A stretch of DNA of 64,000 nucleotides, from assembly GCF_008298035.1 (NCBI RefSeq), contig NZ_CP042910.1, positions 3,115,001 to 3,179,000 on the forward strand. The letters are read 5' to 3'. Positions 9,188-19,390 of this stretch are shown here, piece by piece (position 1 is the stretch's first letter; each line of letters begins with the position of its first letter). A model generated the notes under the pieces. It saw nothing but the letters and a program-made list of their open reading frames with translations. It did no database searches and was not told the DNA's origin. Origin of the DNA: Gimesia maris. GTDB taxonomy: Bacteria > Planctomycetota > Planctomycetia > Planctomycetales > Planctomycetaceae. Position numbers and translations under genes: made by a program.

Positions 9188-10233
9188 GCATTGGCAGGGA
9201 CGACTTGTGAATCGTAAATGATCCGCTTTTCTTTTTGATCAAGACTGCGATACACGTTTGCCAGTTCAACCATCAGGGGTTCCAGCTGTGTGTAATATTC
9301 ATCCAGGTTGGCAAATGAAGCTTTGCGTTGTTTCAGCTCCAGAATTTTGATTTCCAGTTCATCCCTGAGTTGCTTCTGTTCGCCAGAGACAAGTCTCAAA
9401 CGCTGAGTGGTAGACAGAATGAATTGATGCGCGCGAAATCCATCCGGTAGCGATGCTGTCGTTGTTACTGATCCGGGAGTCTGATGTAAGCCCTGAAATT
9501 GATCTCCGCGTGTTCCCTGCTGGTCCGCGTTGTCATCCAGCAGGGAATGTTCCGTCGCCAGTTCCCCTTTCTCCAGATAGTATTCAGAGGTCTGCCGACT
9601 GGCAGCCAGGTACGCTTCCAGCAGTGAAATCTGTCCATCGTGATCCAGGTCCGACAGTTTGTCACTGGCGGCCTGGGACAGAAAATTACCGAAGTGTGAG
9701 AAATAGAATTCATGACCTGTTTTGGTCGCTGTGATCACAACGCGGTTTTTCGCAGAGAGTGTCTCCAGAAAGGGAGCGCTCGACGAAAAGCAGTTAATCA
9801 CCGCCAGTGGATGTTGAATGGCGTGACAGGATTGGTTTAAAGCGTCTGCAGTGAGATCCGGGCCGCGCAGATTGAAGCGGGCGGTTTTGCCGTCAAAGGT
9901 TCCATGTCCAATCAGAATCAGCCAGGTTGCCGTATAATCTGTCTGCTGGTGGAGTTCATGCAGTACCAGCTCCAGATCGCTATGACGTGCATCTACGCTG
10001 TCACCGATCAATGTCAGGGCAACCTGTTTGTCAGCTGCCAGTTGCTGCCAGCGCCTGGACCAGTCTGCAAACTGTTGACCGTATTCGGAAGTTCCTTCGG
10101 CTCCCAGCACAACGATCATTCGTTCGGTCTTTTCAGCGGAACCTGATGGATCGGCCAAAGTGGTCTGGCAGTGTAACAGCAGACTGAGACAGATGACTCC
10201 CGTCAGAAAACGATATGGTTTCTCAAGATGCAT
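9169..10233 (-). CDS. Secreted caspase-like (C13/C14 fold) protein with EF-hand
   Basis: The 354-residue protein starts with an export signal (hydrophobic residues about 9-22, then ALAD-type end TTLAD). It then shows a caspase-hemoglobinase-like core: strand MIVVLGAEG (39-47), strand-His WLILIGHGTFDG with His110, and strand-Cys AVINCFSSSAPF with Cys148, followed by RVVITATKTGHE. A full EF-hand loop, DLDHDGQISLLE at 195-206, follows, then a helical C-terminus. The start is the ATG at 10233, which shares its A with the upstream TGA (TGATG) and has GGAAAGGA before it; a longer start at 10281 would overlap the neighbour. It is the last gene of the MoxR operon. Protease activity is predicted from the His/Cys pair only. 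Confidence 0.72.
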   Translation of the reverse strand: MHLEKPYRFLTGVICLSLLLHCQTTLADPSGSAEKTERMIVVLGAEGTSEYGQQFADWSRRWQQLAADKQVALTLIGDSVDARHSDLELVLHELHQQTDYTATWLILIGHGTFDGKTARFNLRGPDLTADALNQSCHAIQHPLAVINCFSSSAPFLETLSAKNRVVITATKTGHEFYFSHFGNFLSQAASDKLSDLDHDGQISLLEAYLAASRQTSEYYLEKGELATEHSLLDDNADQQGTRGDQFQGLHQTPGSVTTTASLPDGFRAHQFILSTTQRLRLVSGEQKQLRDELEIKILELKQRKASFANLDEYYTQLEPLMVELANVYRSLDQKEKRIIYDSQVVPANAKKTSQ

Positions 10234-12572
10234 CAGGGCAATCCTTTCCAGCGTCGCAATGACCATTCTCCAAACAGGCATCCCAGAACGAGCAGCAGTA
10301 CCCAGGGATGATGCCAGAGTGGAGAGATTGATTCTTCAGTAACCGGAATTTCGCGTTGATCGATTGAACGGACAAAACGTGACAGTTGAGCAGCAGGAAT
10401 GACTTCTCCGTTTGATTCTGTCGCCAGTTGTTTTAACAGGGAGAGATCCGGGTTCACCGATCGGAACTCGACAGTTTCAGGCGCATGAACCCAACCTCCT
10501 TTTGTCGTACTGGTTTTTGAATCCGGTGTGGTAACGCGCGCCGTAATGGAATAGCCGCCAGGTAAATCAGGCAGGTAAACAGACTGATATTCGCCCGGCT
10601 GATCTGCCACTGGATCTGCATTCAATTTGAGCGTTTCCTGATTCGGTGTGGTGACTTCCAGTTCGACCTGGTAGTCACTTCGTTTCTGAAAATCCTCATC
10701 GCGGACATGGACTTTGATTCGAGTGCCAGCTGATCCTGCCGCGACTTCTTCAATTTGCAGATTCACCGGTTCCAGCGCATCGGTGGTCATCCACCGTAAT
10801 AACTGTCGCCAGGCTTTATTCAACTGTGGATCAGTTGAGTCTTCTTTTAATCGCCAGCGCCATAAGTCGCCAATCATGACTGCCGAGACTCGTCCCAGGC
10901 CGTACCGTTGACTGGCGAGAGCAGGATGTCGAGATTGTTGTGATCCTTTGAGTTCTGCAGTCAAAACCGCACCCGGTTTTATGGAATCCACATGATTGAC
11001 CGTTTTAAACGCAGGCATATCGGCGAGCCGCTTGTGTTCATCCTGTTCATTTTTATGATGGCGCATCCAGGGCTGCAGCCAGCCATCGCGGGTCAAGTCA
11101 AACTGGTAATCGCTTTCAATCTCTGAATCGGTTCTCTGAGAAAAATAGATGGGTAACAGCTGTTTGAAATCTGTTTTGTCGTATCCTCCCTGCTGGAATG
11201 ACTCCTGGCCTCCCAGCATGACCAGGCCTCCCCCCCGTTCAGACACAAAGCGAGTGATCAATTCCAGCTGGTCATGGGTAAAAAAAGCAGCTTCCAGATC
11301 ATCGATGATAATGGTCTCATATTGAAACAGTTCTGCTTCGGTTTTAGGGAATCCGTCGCTTAACTCATCCGGTGACTGGGTATTGATGCGTACGAAAACA
11401 GGCTGGTCATATCGTTCCAGGTCAGATTCATTCTGCTGGTCGAATCCGCGGTAGAGCGCATTTCCCTCTTCGCCTTCGCGACTGCGAAAATCGAATTTCG
11501 CTTCTTTTTTTGCAATTCGGATCAACCCCACGAGGTGAATGTACTCATCATCTTCAATCGCGCGACGCAGAAACTTGAATTCCCAGTTAGGACGACCCGA
11601 GACATAAAGCACGCGATGCGCGGTTCGACCACGGTCCAGTTTTAGTGTGCGCTGGTTATTGGCCAGCGTCAGTTCCTGGTTTGCGTTCGAAATCAGTCTG
11701 GTTTTGACCTGGTAAAAAGCAATCCCCGGTTGGTCCGGCCGCACCTGAAACCGGACTTGCAACTGTTGATCGGGAGTCTCGATTTGACGAGTGACTGTTT
11801 CTACAACTTTCCCGGTCTGATCCAGCAGTTGTGTTTCGACCTGGCTCTGCTGACAGTGTGTCGCGGAGAGGTCTGCCAGAATACGAATCGGGGCGTCTTC
11901 AAAGGGGGAATAACTGACCGACGTGTTCGTGATTGCCAGATCGGTAGAAGGAGTCTCGCTGCCGATGGGAACCGGATACACGGGCACGCTTTGTTGCAGC
12001 TGGCTGATTTCCCCGGCGGAGATGCCGTCGCTCATCAGGAGGATACCTGCTAAAGGCAGCTTCTGATAACGCTGATTCAATTCATTGATACTGGAAATGA
12101 GATTACTTTGTTTGCCAGTGAACGTCAGATGCTGTAAATCGGCTTTTGCATGGGCGCGCGAATCAACAGAGTAGAGCCGAACGGAAAAGTTCTGATGCAG
12201 GTCAACCAGCCATTGAGGCTGAGATGACGTCTGATTCTTTGCTTCTCCTGCAAGCAGTTGCTGGACCTGCTGCAGGCGGGTTTGTCCTGTGTCAGGGTCT
12301 CTGATTTGCAGACTGGCGCTGTCGTCTACCAGGACAGCGAACAGATTGGTACCGGGTTGAATTCGTGTGCCACTCCATAAGGGTTCAGTCAATGCGATGG
12401 AGAGAATGGCAATCGCAGACAGTTTCAGGCATAACGCTGCTCCTGACAGTGACTGTTTTAAAGTCAGCGAACGATAAGCGTAGATTAATAATGCGAATGC
12501 TCCCGCGATGAGCGTCAGAGAGATGGCAAACCATCCCGGTGCACCAAATTGAAGCTGTGCCAGATGCATCAT
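10233..12572 (-). CDS. VWA/GATase-like membrane protein of the MoxR operon
   Basis: The 779-residue protein has two N-terminal membrane helices (about 14-33 and 45-63), a von Willebrand-like domain beginning FAVLVDDSASLQIRD (MIDAS-like DDSAS near 83-87) with a later ILLMSDGISAGE, and a class I amidotransferase-like domain with ERGGGLVMLGGQESF and TIIIDDLEAAFF. Its C-terminus returns to the membrane (PWVLLLVLGCLFGEW). Such proteins accompany BatA/DUF58/MoxR genes in planctomycetes. No catalytic Cys is evident in the GATase-like part (the nucleophile elbow is GGQ), so it probably binds or scaffolds. The start overlaps the upstream gene by four bases (ATGA). Confidence 0.72.
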   Translation of the reverse strand: MMHLAQLQFGAPGWFAISLTLIAGAFALLIYAYRSLTLKQSLSGAALCLKLSAIAILSIALTEPLWSGTRIQPGTNLFAVLVDDSASLQIRDPDTGQTRLQQVQQLLAGEAKNQTSSQPQWLVDLHQNFSVRLYSVDSRAHAKADLQHLTFTGKQSNLISSINELNQRYQKLPLAGILLMSDGISAGEISQLQQSVPVYPVPIGSETPSTDLAITNTSVSYSPFEDAPIRILADLSATHCQQSQVETQLLDQTGKVVETVTRQIETPDQQLQVRFQVRPDQPGIAFYQVKTRLISNANQELTLANNQRTLKLDRGRTAHRVLYVSGRPNWEFKFLRRAIEDDEYIHLVGLIRIAKKEAKFDFRSREGEEGNALYRGFDQQNESDLERYDQPVFVRINTQSPDELSDGFPKTEAELFQYETIIIDDLEAAFFTHDQLELITRFVSERGGGLVMLGGQESFQQGGYDKTDFKQLLPIYFSQRTDSEIESDYQFDLTRDGWLQPWMRHHKNEQDEHKRLADMPAFKTVNHVDSIKPGAVLTAELKGSQQSRHPALASQRYGLGRVSAVMIGDLWRWRLKEDSTDPQLNKAWRQLLRWMTTDALEPVNLQIEEVAAGSAGTRIKVHVRDEDFQKRSDYQVELEVTTPNQETLKLNADPVADQPGEYQSVYLPDLPGGYSITARVTTPDSKTSTTKGGWVHAPETVEFRSVNPDLSLLKQLATESNGEVIPAAQLSRFVRSIDQREIPVTEESISPLWHHPWVLLLVLGCLFGEWSLRRWKGLP

Positions 12573-15500
12573 TTTCCATTTCCTAGTTCTTCATAGTAAC
12601 GACGGACCAGGTCTGAGTATTTTTCCGGAACCGGATCGCGGTCAATCGGTGCCAGCGATGTTTCCTCGCCTCGTTTACTGATTTCATTGGAGAGAATGTT
12701 TTGTAGTTCAACCAGCGGTTCCAGGATTTGTGCATTGACCAGGTCTCCCTGAGGTGCTTTGGAATGACGTTTAAAATCCGCACGCATGCTCTGGGCACGT
12801 TCACGGATCTGAGCGACTTTGCTGCGTAGTTCCGGATCCCCCACCATCTCTTCGACATCCCGCATCCGATCTGACCATTCCCGGAACTGATTCCCGGTCA
12901 GTGGTCCTAAAGCAGGACTGCCAGGTCCCCCCTGGCCTCCTGCAGAACTGGTTTGCCCCGAACTGCGGGACCCTTTCAATGATTTGGGAGCCAGTGATTG
13001 GGGTGCAGGTGTTCCATTTTGGGGTTGTCTTGACTGTCCAGACCCGGAGCCTGACTGCGCCGAAGCGAGTTGGACGGGAGAATTTTTCTGGCCTGTACCC
13101 TGTCCGGGAGAAGAGCCGGGAGAAGATGCAGGTGAAGACCCGGGAGAGCCAGGTTTTCCAGGCTGATTGGATTTCGAATCCGAAGACGGAGTTGGTCCTG
13201 ATGATTTCTGGCCTGGCTGATTTTTTCCGGAAGCAGGTTTGCTCCCGCTTGGCTGAGTGGATGGTTGCTGATTTCCCGGTTTCCGGGCGTTTTCTGCAGG
13301 TGTGGACGCGGCACGTTTTGGCGATTTTCCAGGATCTGCCTGGTTGGTATTTGCTGCCAGGCTTTCTTCCTGTTTCAGTTCGGATGTCAGCGATTTGAGT
13401 TCCTGTCGGGCTTTCTTGAGTGCTTCCAGGTCATTTCCCAGCACGCTCTCGGCGGCCATTTGAATCCCCTGCTTCATGGTGTCGATCCCCGCTGCTGCCC
13501 GTTGCTCTGCTTCCTGAGCACGTTGGTTATCACCATCATTCAGAAACTCGGCTGCATTCTGTAATGCATCCTCTGGTCGAAACGGGCGGGTTTTACGAAT
13601 CGCGTCGTACAGGTGTTTCGACAGCAGCGGTTCCGATTTCTCAGATTCCTGAACGACCTGCTTCATTTGCTCCATCAGATTTTTCAATCGGTCTTCCTGT
13701 TCCTGTAACTGGTTGGCCAGTTCCTGTTGTCCCTGATTTTTGCGGAGTGATTTTCGTTCCTGAGTTTGTGCCTGCTGTTGCTGCTTGTCTAATTGATTAC
13801 TGATCTGCTTCTGTTTTTCGTCCAGTTGTTCTGCCTGTTGCTTCAGCCCGCGCATTGTATCTGCGAACTGGTTGGCAGTTTTTTTGCGAAAGTCATTTTT
13901 GAGCTGATCCAACTGCTGTTGCGCGCGGGTTCCGGAATTCAGCGCACGAGAAATTTGTCCCTCTTTCAGAGACTCAGAACTTTGCTGAAGATGATTTCGC
14001 GTCTGTTCCAGTTCACGCCGGGACTTCGTCGAAGAGGGTTGTTTTGACTGATCCATTCGCTGAGCGACTTCATCTGCTTTCCGGAGCAGTTCTCTCTGGC
14101 GCTCCCGTAATCGCTTCAGCTGGCGTTCGATTTCTTCGCGTTCCTGATCAGTTTTTGCAAATCGCTGTTTGTCTGCTAATGCTTTGAGTTGCTCGTTCAA
14201 ATCTTTCTGGCGTTGCGCGAGCTCTCTCAGTCGATTGAGAATCTGCAGGGATTCACGATCCGGTTGTGCAGCCTGGGGGGTAGAAGCCTGGTTTTCTGTT
14301 TCATAGCGTTGTTTTTTATTCGTCAATTCCAGTTGCTGCAACTGATTCTGTGAACGGCTGCTGCCTCCTCCTTTACTGCCTCCGCCGTTTTTATTCTGCG
14401 AAACGCGGTGTTCACGAGCACGGAGTTTGAGCAATAACTGGTAACTGGCCTGTTCCCTGGAAAGGGCACTGGTAAGTGGTTCGCTCTTTGCTGCTTCCAG
14501 GGATGAATCGAGCAGAGCCACCGTTTCCTGCATTTTTGTTGTGATGGATTCGATGATCGCCTTGGATTTCTGTTCTTTTACCTTGGCAGCCAGTTCGAGG
14601 GTGGCCGTTACCAGAGCCTGCTGAGCCTGTTTGAGTGTACTGACATCTTCTTTGAAGTCTGCCGAGACAGTCGCTTTAATTTCGCGTCGTATGATTTTCC
14701 AGGTCGCATTGATGATCTGCTTCTGCTGCTCGGCCAGTTTTTCTGCCTGCTGTGCATTACCTCCACTCTTGCCACCTTTGGCTCCTCCGGCTGACTGTCC
14801 CTGCCGGAAGATCTCTTCGAAGTGACGAACTTCCATGAAGAACATGTCGCTCGAGATTCGACGGGGGCTGCCAGCTACTGACACATCTTCTGCAAACAGG
14901 TAATAAGAAATCAGAGTGTCAGGCTGCACCTGTAACTGTTCCAGCGATAACAGATGTTCCGCGGCGAATTCCAGATCATTCGGTTTGGAATTCTTAAGCT
15001 GTATTGTGTGGGCAGGCTGACCGGGTATGGAATATACAATTCCCACCTGTTGCAGGCCGTAATCATCTACGATCGTTCCCTGCACGAGTGCTTCCTCAAG
15101 CGGAGAGACGCGTGTGTCACGTCCCGGAAACGTGATTTTGATCTCAGGTGGCAGGTTTGGAATCACGACCAGATCAACAAAGGGGGGCGTTCGGTTTTCT
15201 CGCTGGTCGGCGTCGATCAGTTTCAGGTTCCAGGTCTGGTCAGACTCTGCTTTCAGAGTGAGTCGTGCAGACAGGCCGCCAGAATCGACGATCATTTCCA
15301 GCGGAGGCTGCCCGGTTGCCTCCAGCGCAGCAGTCACGACGGGTTTACTAAAAGTCGCTACGAGTTCCACCTTTGAGCCGATAATCGCGCTGATGCTCAG
15401 ACTGTCTTCCACGTTTTGAATCGGCTGCCCTGTGTAGTCCGGTGGAGTGATTTTTGAATTCAGCTGGACCAGTTCAGGCAGGATATAGACTTCAACACGA

Positions 15501-16318
15501 AATGTTTCGGAAGTCCAGTCAGCTGTTTGAATCTGATACGTCAAACCTTCAGTTACAGCAGGTAATCGAGCAGCAAATACGGGGTCATCCAGATGTTTTG
15601 TCAGTGGCAGTTGTTGCGATTCCCCCGATGCGTTTTTGATGAATAGTTCAGCGGTGTCGGGAGTTTTACCCTTAAATCGTGCCGTGATCAGTAAGGGATG
15701 ATGTTTCTCGACTTCCGTTGTACCGGGTTTGATTTCGACATCATAGATGTTTCTGGCGGTCGCTACCGTTGATGGTCGACGGGGGGCAGACGGGGCTGCC
15801 TTTAAATACGACCAGCAACTCAGACAGCTGATAAACCAGGCTGTGAAGCACAGCAAGTGGGTGGTACTTTGCAGGATCAGCCGGCGGTTTGAGATCGACT
15901 GTCTCCAGTCATGCTGCCTGGCGTGAGTGAGAACCTGTTGAATCAGCCGATTCTGTAGAAATGTGGGAAGCGTTTCCTGAGTGTTTTTTTCCAGTTCCAA
16001 AGTGGCCAGCAGACTGGTATCCAGATCGGGGTAAGTGCGTTCAATCATCGTTGCGATGGCGTGCCGATTTGCCGGTGAGAAACGATTGCCTGGTCGATAG
16101 GCGAGGATTCCGACTGCCATCAGAACCGGTAGTCCCAGCATGACTCCCAGCAGGAGAACCTGGTCCTGTTTTGAGTCAACGGGATTCAGTATGGATAATG
16201 AAAGTAGTGTCAGGCCACAGGCAGCGAGCCAGAGTACAGTCAATCGTCTCAGTTTCACGCTGGTCTGGTAGCGAATAATGATCTGATTGAGTTGTTTAAC
16301 GAGATCGGACAGGCCCAT
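12569..16318 (-). CDS. Giant Gln-rich coiled-coil membrane protein, DUF4175-like
   Basis: The 1249-residue protein has three hydrophobic N-terminal segments (about 27-46, 55-73 and 155-173), Ig-like beta domains with PPDYTGQP and DDYGLQQV, then some 500 residues of coiled coil very rich in Gln, Lys, Glu and Arg (RLKRLRERQRELLRKADE, QLDEKQKQISNQLDKQQQQ). A low-complexity Gly/Ser/Pro/Gln region follows, then a helical end. The layout fits the DUF4175 type found beside BatA-like genes. I use the ATG at 16318, two bases after the upstream stop and with AAAGGCG before it. A longer start at 16360 would overlap the upstream gene. The protein probably anchors in the membrane and forms a long periplasmic rod; function unknown. 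Confidence 0.75.
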   Translation of the reverse strand: MGLSDLVKQLNQIIIRYQTSVKLRRLTVLWLAACGLTLLSLSILNPVDSKQDQVLLLGVMLGLPVLMAVGILAYRPGNRFSPANRHAIATMIERTYPDLDTSLLATLELEKNTQETLPTFLQNRLIQQVLTHARQHDWRQSISNRRLILQSTTHLLCFTAWFISCLSCWSYLKAAPSAPRRPSTVATARNIYDVEIKPGTTEVEKHHPLLITARFKGKTPDTAELFIKNASGESQQLPLTKHLDDPVFAARLPAVTEGLTYQIQTADWTSETFRVEVYILPELVQLNSKITPPDYTGQPIQNVEDSLSISAIIGSKVELVATFSKPVVTAALEATGQPPLEMIVDSGGLSARLTLKAESDQTWNLKLIDADQRENRTPPFVDLVVIPNLPPEIKITFPGRDTRVSPLEEALVQGTIVDDYGLQQVGIVYSIPGQPAHTIQLKNSKPNDLEFAAEHLLSLEQLQVQPDTLISYYLFAEDVSVAGSPRRISSDMFFMEVRHFEEIFRQGQSAGGAKGGKSGGNAQQAEKLAEQQKQIINATWKIIRREIKATVSADFKEDVSTLKQAQQALVTATLELAAKVKEQKSKAIIESITTKMQETVALLDSSLEAAKSEPLTSALSREQASYQLLLKLRAREHRVSQNKNGGGSKGGGSSRSQNQLQQLELTNKKQRYETENQASTPQAAQPDRESLQILNRLRELAQRQKDLNEQLKALADKQRFAKTDQEREEIERQLKRLRERQRELLRKADEVAQRMDQSKQPSSTKSRRELEQTRNHLQQSSESLKEGQISRALNSGTRAQQQLDQLKNDFRKKTANQFADTMRGLKQQAEQLDEKQKQISNQLDKQQQQAQTQERKSLRKNQGQQELANQLQEQEDRLKNLMEQMKQVVQESEKSEPLLSKHLYDAIRKTRPFRPEDALQNAAEFLNDGDNQRAQEAEQRAAAGIDTMKQGIQMAAESVLGNDLEALKKARQELKSLTSELKQEESLAANTNQADPGKSPKRAASTPAENARKPGNQQPSTQPSGSKPASGKNQPGQKSSGPTPSSDSKSNQPGKPGSPGSSPASSPGSSPGQGTGQKNSPVQLASAQSGSGSGQSRQPQNGTPAPQSLAPKSLKGSRSSGQTSSAGGQGGPGSPALGPLTGNQFREWSDRMRDVEEMVGDPELRSKVAQIRERAQSMRADFKRHSKAPQGDLVNAQILEPLVELQNILSNEISKRGEETSLAPIDRDPVPEKYSDLVRRYYEELGNGK

Positions 16319-16320
16319 AC

Positions 16321-18429
16321 TTACGCCTTTCGTGTCGCAGGTGTTTTGTCGGCAAACCATTTTGCCAGCAGTGTTTCCAGGCCCAGCAGCGCGAGAGCCC
16401 CTAGAATCAACCAGCGCCAGAGTTTCTGTTTTTGTTCCAGTTCACGAACCAGAGCCTGGCGTTGAATATCGGCTGAGTTCATTTCTTTCTCCGTCGCTTG
16501 ATCTGTCTGAATCAATTTGACTCCCAGTGCTTCCAACTGCTCTACAGGCATTGGAGCAGTTTTACTTTCGTTGATATCCAGATTGACAGCGAACTGATGT
16601 GTCGTCTCTGAGCGATCTTCCGTGGTAATCTGATACAGACCGGGCTGAACTGTTTCCGAGAAATCCTGCACCCCGGCAACAAGTTGAATCTGAGGTTCTG
16701 AAGGGGTACTGATCTGAATTGTCTGAACTGGATCAGGTAATTTCACTTTCTGTCCGACCAGGAACTGTGTGCGTGATGCATCGAATTCTGTTTTGAGATT
16801 CAAAATCGCATTCATGATGGGAACAAACTTGGTCGAGAGAGCAAATTGGCTTTCCCGTGGCGTCCACCCAAAAGTGGAAACGATTAACCGCCCTGCACCG
16901 CGAGGAATACTGACCAGGGCAGGATCATTGTGATCAAAGCGTGCGAGAACCTGATGCGACAGGCTGTCTGGCAGGGAGAGTTTCTGATAGCGCCAGAATT
17001 TCAGCTTCGTGAAATCAGAATACTCCGGTGCCTGAAACATTTGAAACAGTTTATGCTCGAAATCAATGTTGGTGAGCAAGGCATAGCCGTTGACTTCAGC
17101 GGGCTCGATTTCAGTTGCCGTATCTTGCTCTTTTGAGAGTGATAGCAGCGACTTCAGAGAGTGTGTCGATGATTGATCGTTTAATGACAAAAGTGCGACA
17201 CCTCCCTGCTTGAGAAATTCATCGACCTGCTGGATTTCACCCCCAGACAATTCTCGGCTGAGAATCATCAGGTCCATGTTTGCTGTGCCTACAAGTACTT
17301 GTGGTGAAGCAGGGTCCACTGTCAGGAATTCAATTTTTCGTTCCGGGGTGGAAGGGAACGCACGTTTTACAAAGTAATCGGGAGACTCAATCGAATTTTC
17401 TGCAGGAATACCATAATGGACGATCGTCCGGTTTTCTGTTTTGAGTGGTTGAAAATGAAGTGTGTTGTCAAAGGGATGATCATCGCCACTCAGTTTGATC
17501 AATGGCGTAGGGAGATTTGAATCCAGAGCAGGAAGACGCAGGACACGCGATTGTCCGCGCGGCACATAAATCTGCTGAGTGAGTTCAGGCTCACCCGGAC
17601 GCCATACATAAGCGACGGAAAACTGTTCCTGCTTTGAGTCTGATGCATTCAGAATTCGCACTGTAGGTTGAGTCTTTTCGAACGCCAGTAGTTGCAGTCC
17701 GGCGTTACTGGTTTGAGGCGTCTGGAGGGGATGCAGACGAACCTGCAGGGATTCGGGCCAGGAGAAATCCGCTAAGGATGCAATTTGCGAACCCTCTTGA
17801 AAATCGGTGATCAGTTCTATCGTGCAGTTTTGCAGCGAGGTTCCTGTCGGATCTGAGATGGCCTGTTGCTGCAGGAGTGCAGCCAGTTCTATTAAAGCCA
17901 GGCCCAGATCAGTGGCGTGCCAGCCTGGCGACAGTCGTTGAATTCGTTCCCGGTGCAGTTCTGTTAACGGGAGCTCTGCAGTCTGCTGTGAGGTCTGTAG
18001 TGGTTTGATCGGGTGTAAACTGGTATCGAACGTGTAGATGGAAATCTTGTTTTGCGCGTTTTCTTTAAGAATCTGTTCTGCCGTCTGAATCGCCTGGTTC
18101 CAGAGTGATTCTCTGCGCATGCTGGAGCTGGTGTCAATCAGAAGAATTGTCTGTTTCGCTGGCTCGGCAGTAGTCAGCTCGAGATCGGAGTTCTTAAAAA
18201 AGGGACGGGCAAAGGCTGTTACCAGCAGAATGACGGCTAATGCGCGTAGTGAGAGCAGTAGCCAGTGTTCGATTTTGTTTCTGCGATTGGTCTGAGGCGG
18301 TTTGTGTTCGAGAAAACGGAGGGAGCTGAAGAACAGTACGTTCTTAGGCTGGTGTCTGACCAGGTGCAGAAGGATGGGAAGTCCAACAGCGATGATTCCA
18401 GCTAAATAGAGAGGCGTTAAAAAACTCAA
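16321..18429 (-). CDS. BatA-like membrane protein with VWA domain
   Basis: The 702-residue protein begins with the typical BatA N-terminal helix (SFLTPLYLAGIIAVGLPILLHL), then the conserved VLFFSSLRFL segment, a second helix (about 56-74), and a VWA domain with MIDAS motif DTSSS at 99-103. It ends with another helix (LWRWLILGALALLGLETLLA). BatA-like proteins sit in the membrane beside MoxR chaperones, and the VWA domain binds partner proteins through a metal. It starts 28 bp after DUF58 and is followed within 2 bp by the coiled-coil gene, so translation is probably coupled. Confidence 0.85.
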   Translation of the reverse strand: MSFLTPLYLAGIIAVGLPILLHLVRHQPKNVLFFSSLRFLEHKPPQTNRRNKIEHWLLLSLRALAVILLVTAFARPFFKNSDLELTTAEPAKQTILLIDTSSSMRRESLWNQAIQTAEQILKENAQNKISIYTFDTSLHPIKPLQTSQQTAELPLTELHRERIQRLSPGWHATDLGLALIELAALLQQQAISDPTGTSLQNCTIELITDFQEGSQIASLADFSWPESLQVRLHPLQTPQTSNAGLQLLAFEKTQPTVRILNASDSKQEQFSVAYVWRPGEPELTQQIYVPRGQSRVLRLPALDSNLPTPLIKLSGDDHPFDNTLHFQPLKTENRTIVHYGIPAENSIESPDYFVKRAFPSTPERKIEFLTVDPASPQVLVGTANMDLMILSRELSGGEIQQVDEFLKQGGVALLSLNDQSSTHSLKSLLSLSKEQDTATEIEPAEVNGYALLTNIDFEHKLFQMFQAPEYSDFTKLKFWRYQKLSLPDSLSHQVLARFDHNDPALVSIPRGAGRLIVSTFGWTPRESQFALSTKFVPIMNAILNLKTEFDASRTQFLVGQKVKLPDPVQTIQISTPSEPQIQLVAGVQDFSETVQPGLYQITTEDRSETTHQFAVNLDINESKTAPMPVEQLEALGVKLIQTDQATEKEMNSADIQRQALVRELEQKQKLWRWLILGALALLGLETLLAKWFADKTPATRKA

Positions 18430-18457
18430 CTTGTATCCTTCCCTTGTTGGTTCGTTT

Positions 18458-19390
18458 TCACGCGGCGCGATCGGTCAGAAAATCGGAAAGTCCCACTTCG
18501 AGGGGCGTATCAGTAGTTAATTTGTGATAATGCACACCCTGTTTTCGACAGATGGTTTCAATTGAGTCCAGGTGTGCATTGAACTGTTCCAGGTATTGTT
18601 TCTGAGCCGCTTTGGGGTTCAGCGAGATCCGCTCTCCCGTTTCCAGATCTTCAAAAACTGCAGTTTCATGAAAATTCAGGTGTACCTCAGCCGGATCCAG
18701 AATCTGAAACAGAGCGACTTCATGCCCTTTTGCCCGTAAGTATCCCAGCTGAGTATTCAGCTCATCGACAGATGTCATCAGGTCGGAAATCAATACGACC
18801 AGCCCCCGTTTTTTGATTGTTTCCACGGCATGTTTGAGCGGAGAGATTAAGTTTGTATGAGAACCCTGCGGAGGACGTTCCAGTTCGATGAGGATGCGCC
18901 GGAGCTGCCCGCGTGTGAATCGTGCGGGCACGATGGAATCAACGTGTTCATGGAAGATGATCAACCCACTGGCGTCACGTTGTGTTGACAGGAAGTAGGC
19001 GAATGTTGCCACCAGTGTTTTGGCATAATCGGATTTGGAATATCCCAGGCTGTCGAACTGCATGGACGAGCTTAAATCGAGCAGCATGTGACAGCAGAGA
19101 TTGGTCTCTTCTTCAAACCGCTTGATAAAATGCTGGTTAGAGCGGGCCGCCAGTTTCCAGTCGATGTGGCGGGGATCATCACCGGGCGTGTATTCCCGAT
19201 ATTCCGTGAACTCGACCGAAAATCCGTGATAGGGACTGCGATGCAGGCCTTTCCAGGTGCCCTCGACAACTGATTTGGCCCGCAGTTCCAGCGATTTAAT
19301 TCGCATCAGGCAGGCAGGGTCAATCCGTTGTGAGATTAACTTCTGGCTCTGACTGGAGCGGGATGTCTGTTTGAAAGGGAGTGTGCTCAT
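18458..19390 (-). CDS. DUF58 domain protein of the MoxR operon
   Basis: The 310-residue protein carries the DUF58 hallmark YTPGDDPRHIDWKLAAR (about 68-84) followed by IKRFEEETN and a VWA-like part (MLLDLSSSMQFD; VVLISDLMTS). DUF58 proteins are constant partners of MoxR ATPases. Its start overlaps the moxR stop by four bases (ATGA), a sign of coupled translation. No membrane segment is seen; it is probably cytosolic at the membrane face. Confidence 0.92.
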   Translation of the reverse strand: MSTLPFKQTSRSSQSQKLISQRIDPACLMRIKSLELRAKSVVEGTWKGLHRSPYHGFSVEFTEYREYTPGDDPRHIDWKLAARSNQHFIKRFEEETNLCCHMLLDLSSSMQFDSLGYSKSDYAKTLVATFAYFLSTQRDASGLIIFHEHVDSIVPARFTRGQLRRILIELERPPQGSHTNLISPLKHAVETIKKRGLVVLISDLMTSVDELNTQLGYLRAKGHEVALFQILDPAEVHLNFHETAVFEDLETGERISLNPKAAQKQYLEQFNAHLDSIETICRKQGVHYHKLTTDTPLEVGLSDFLTDRAA

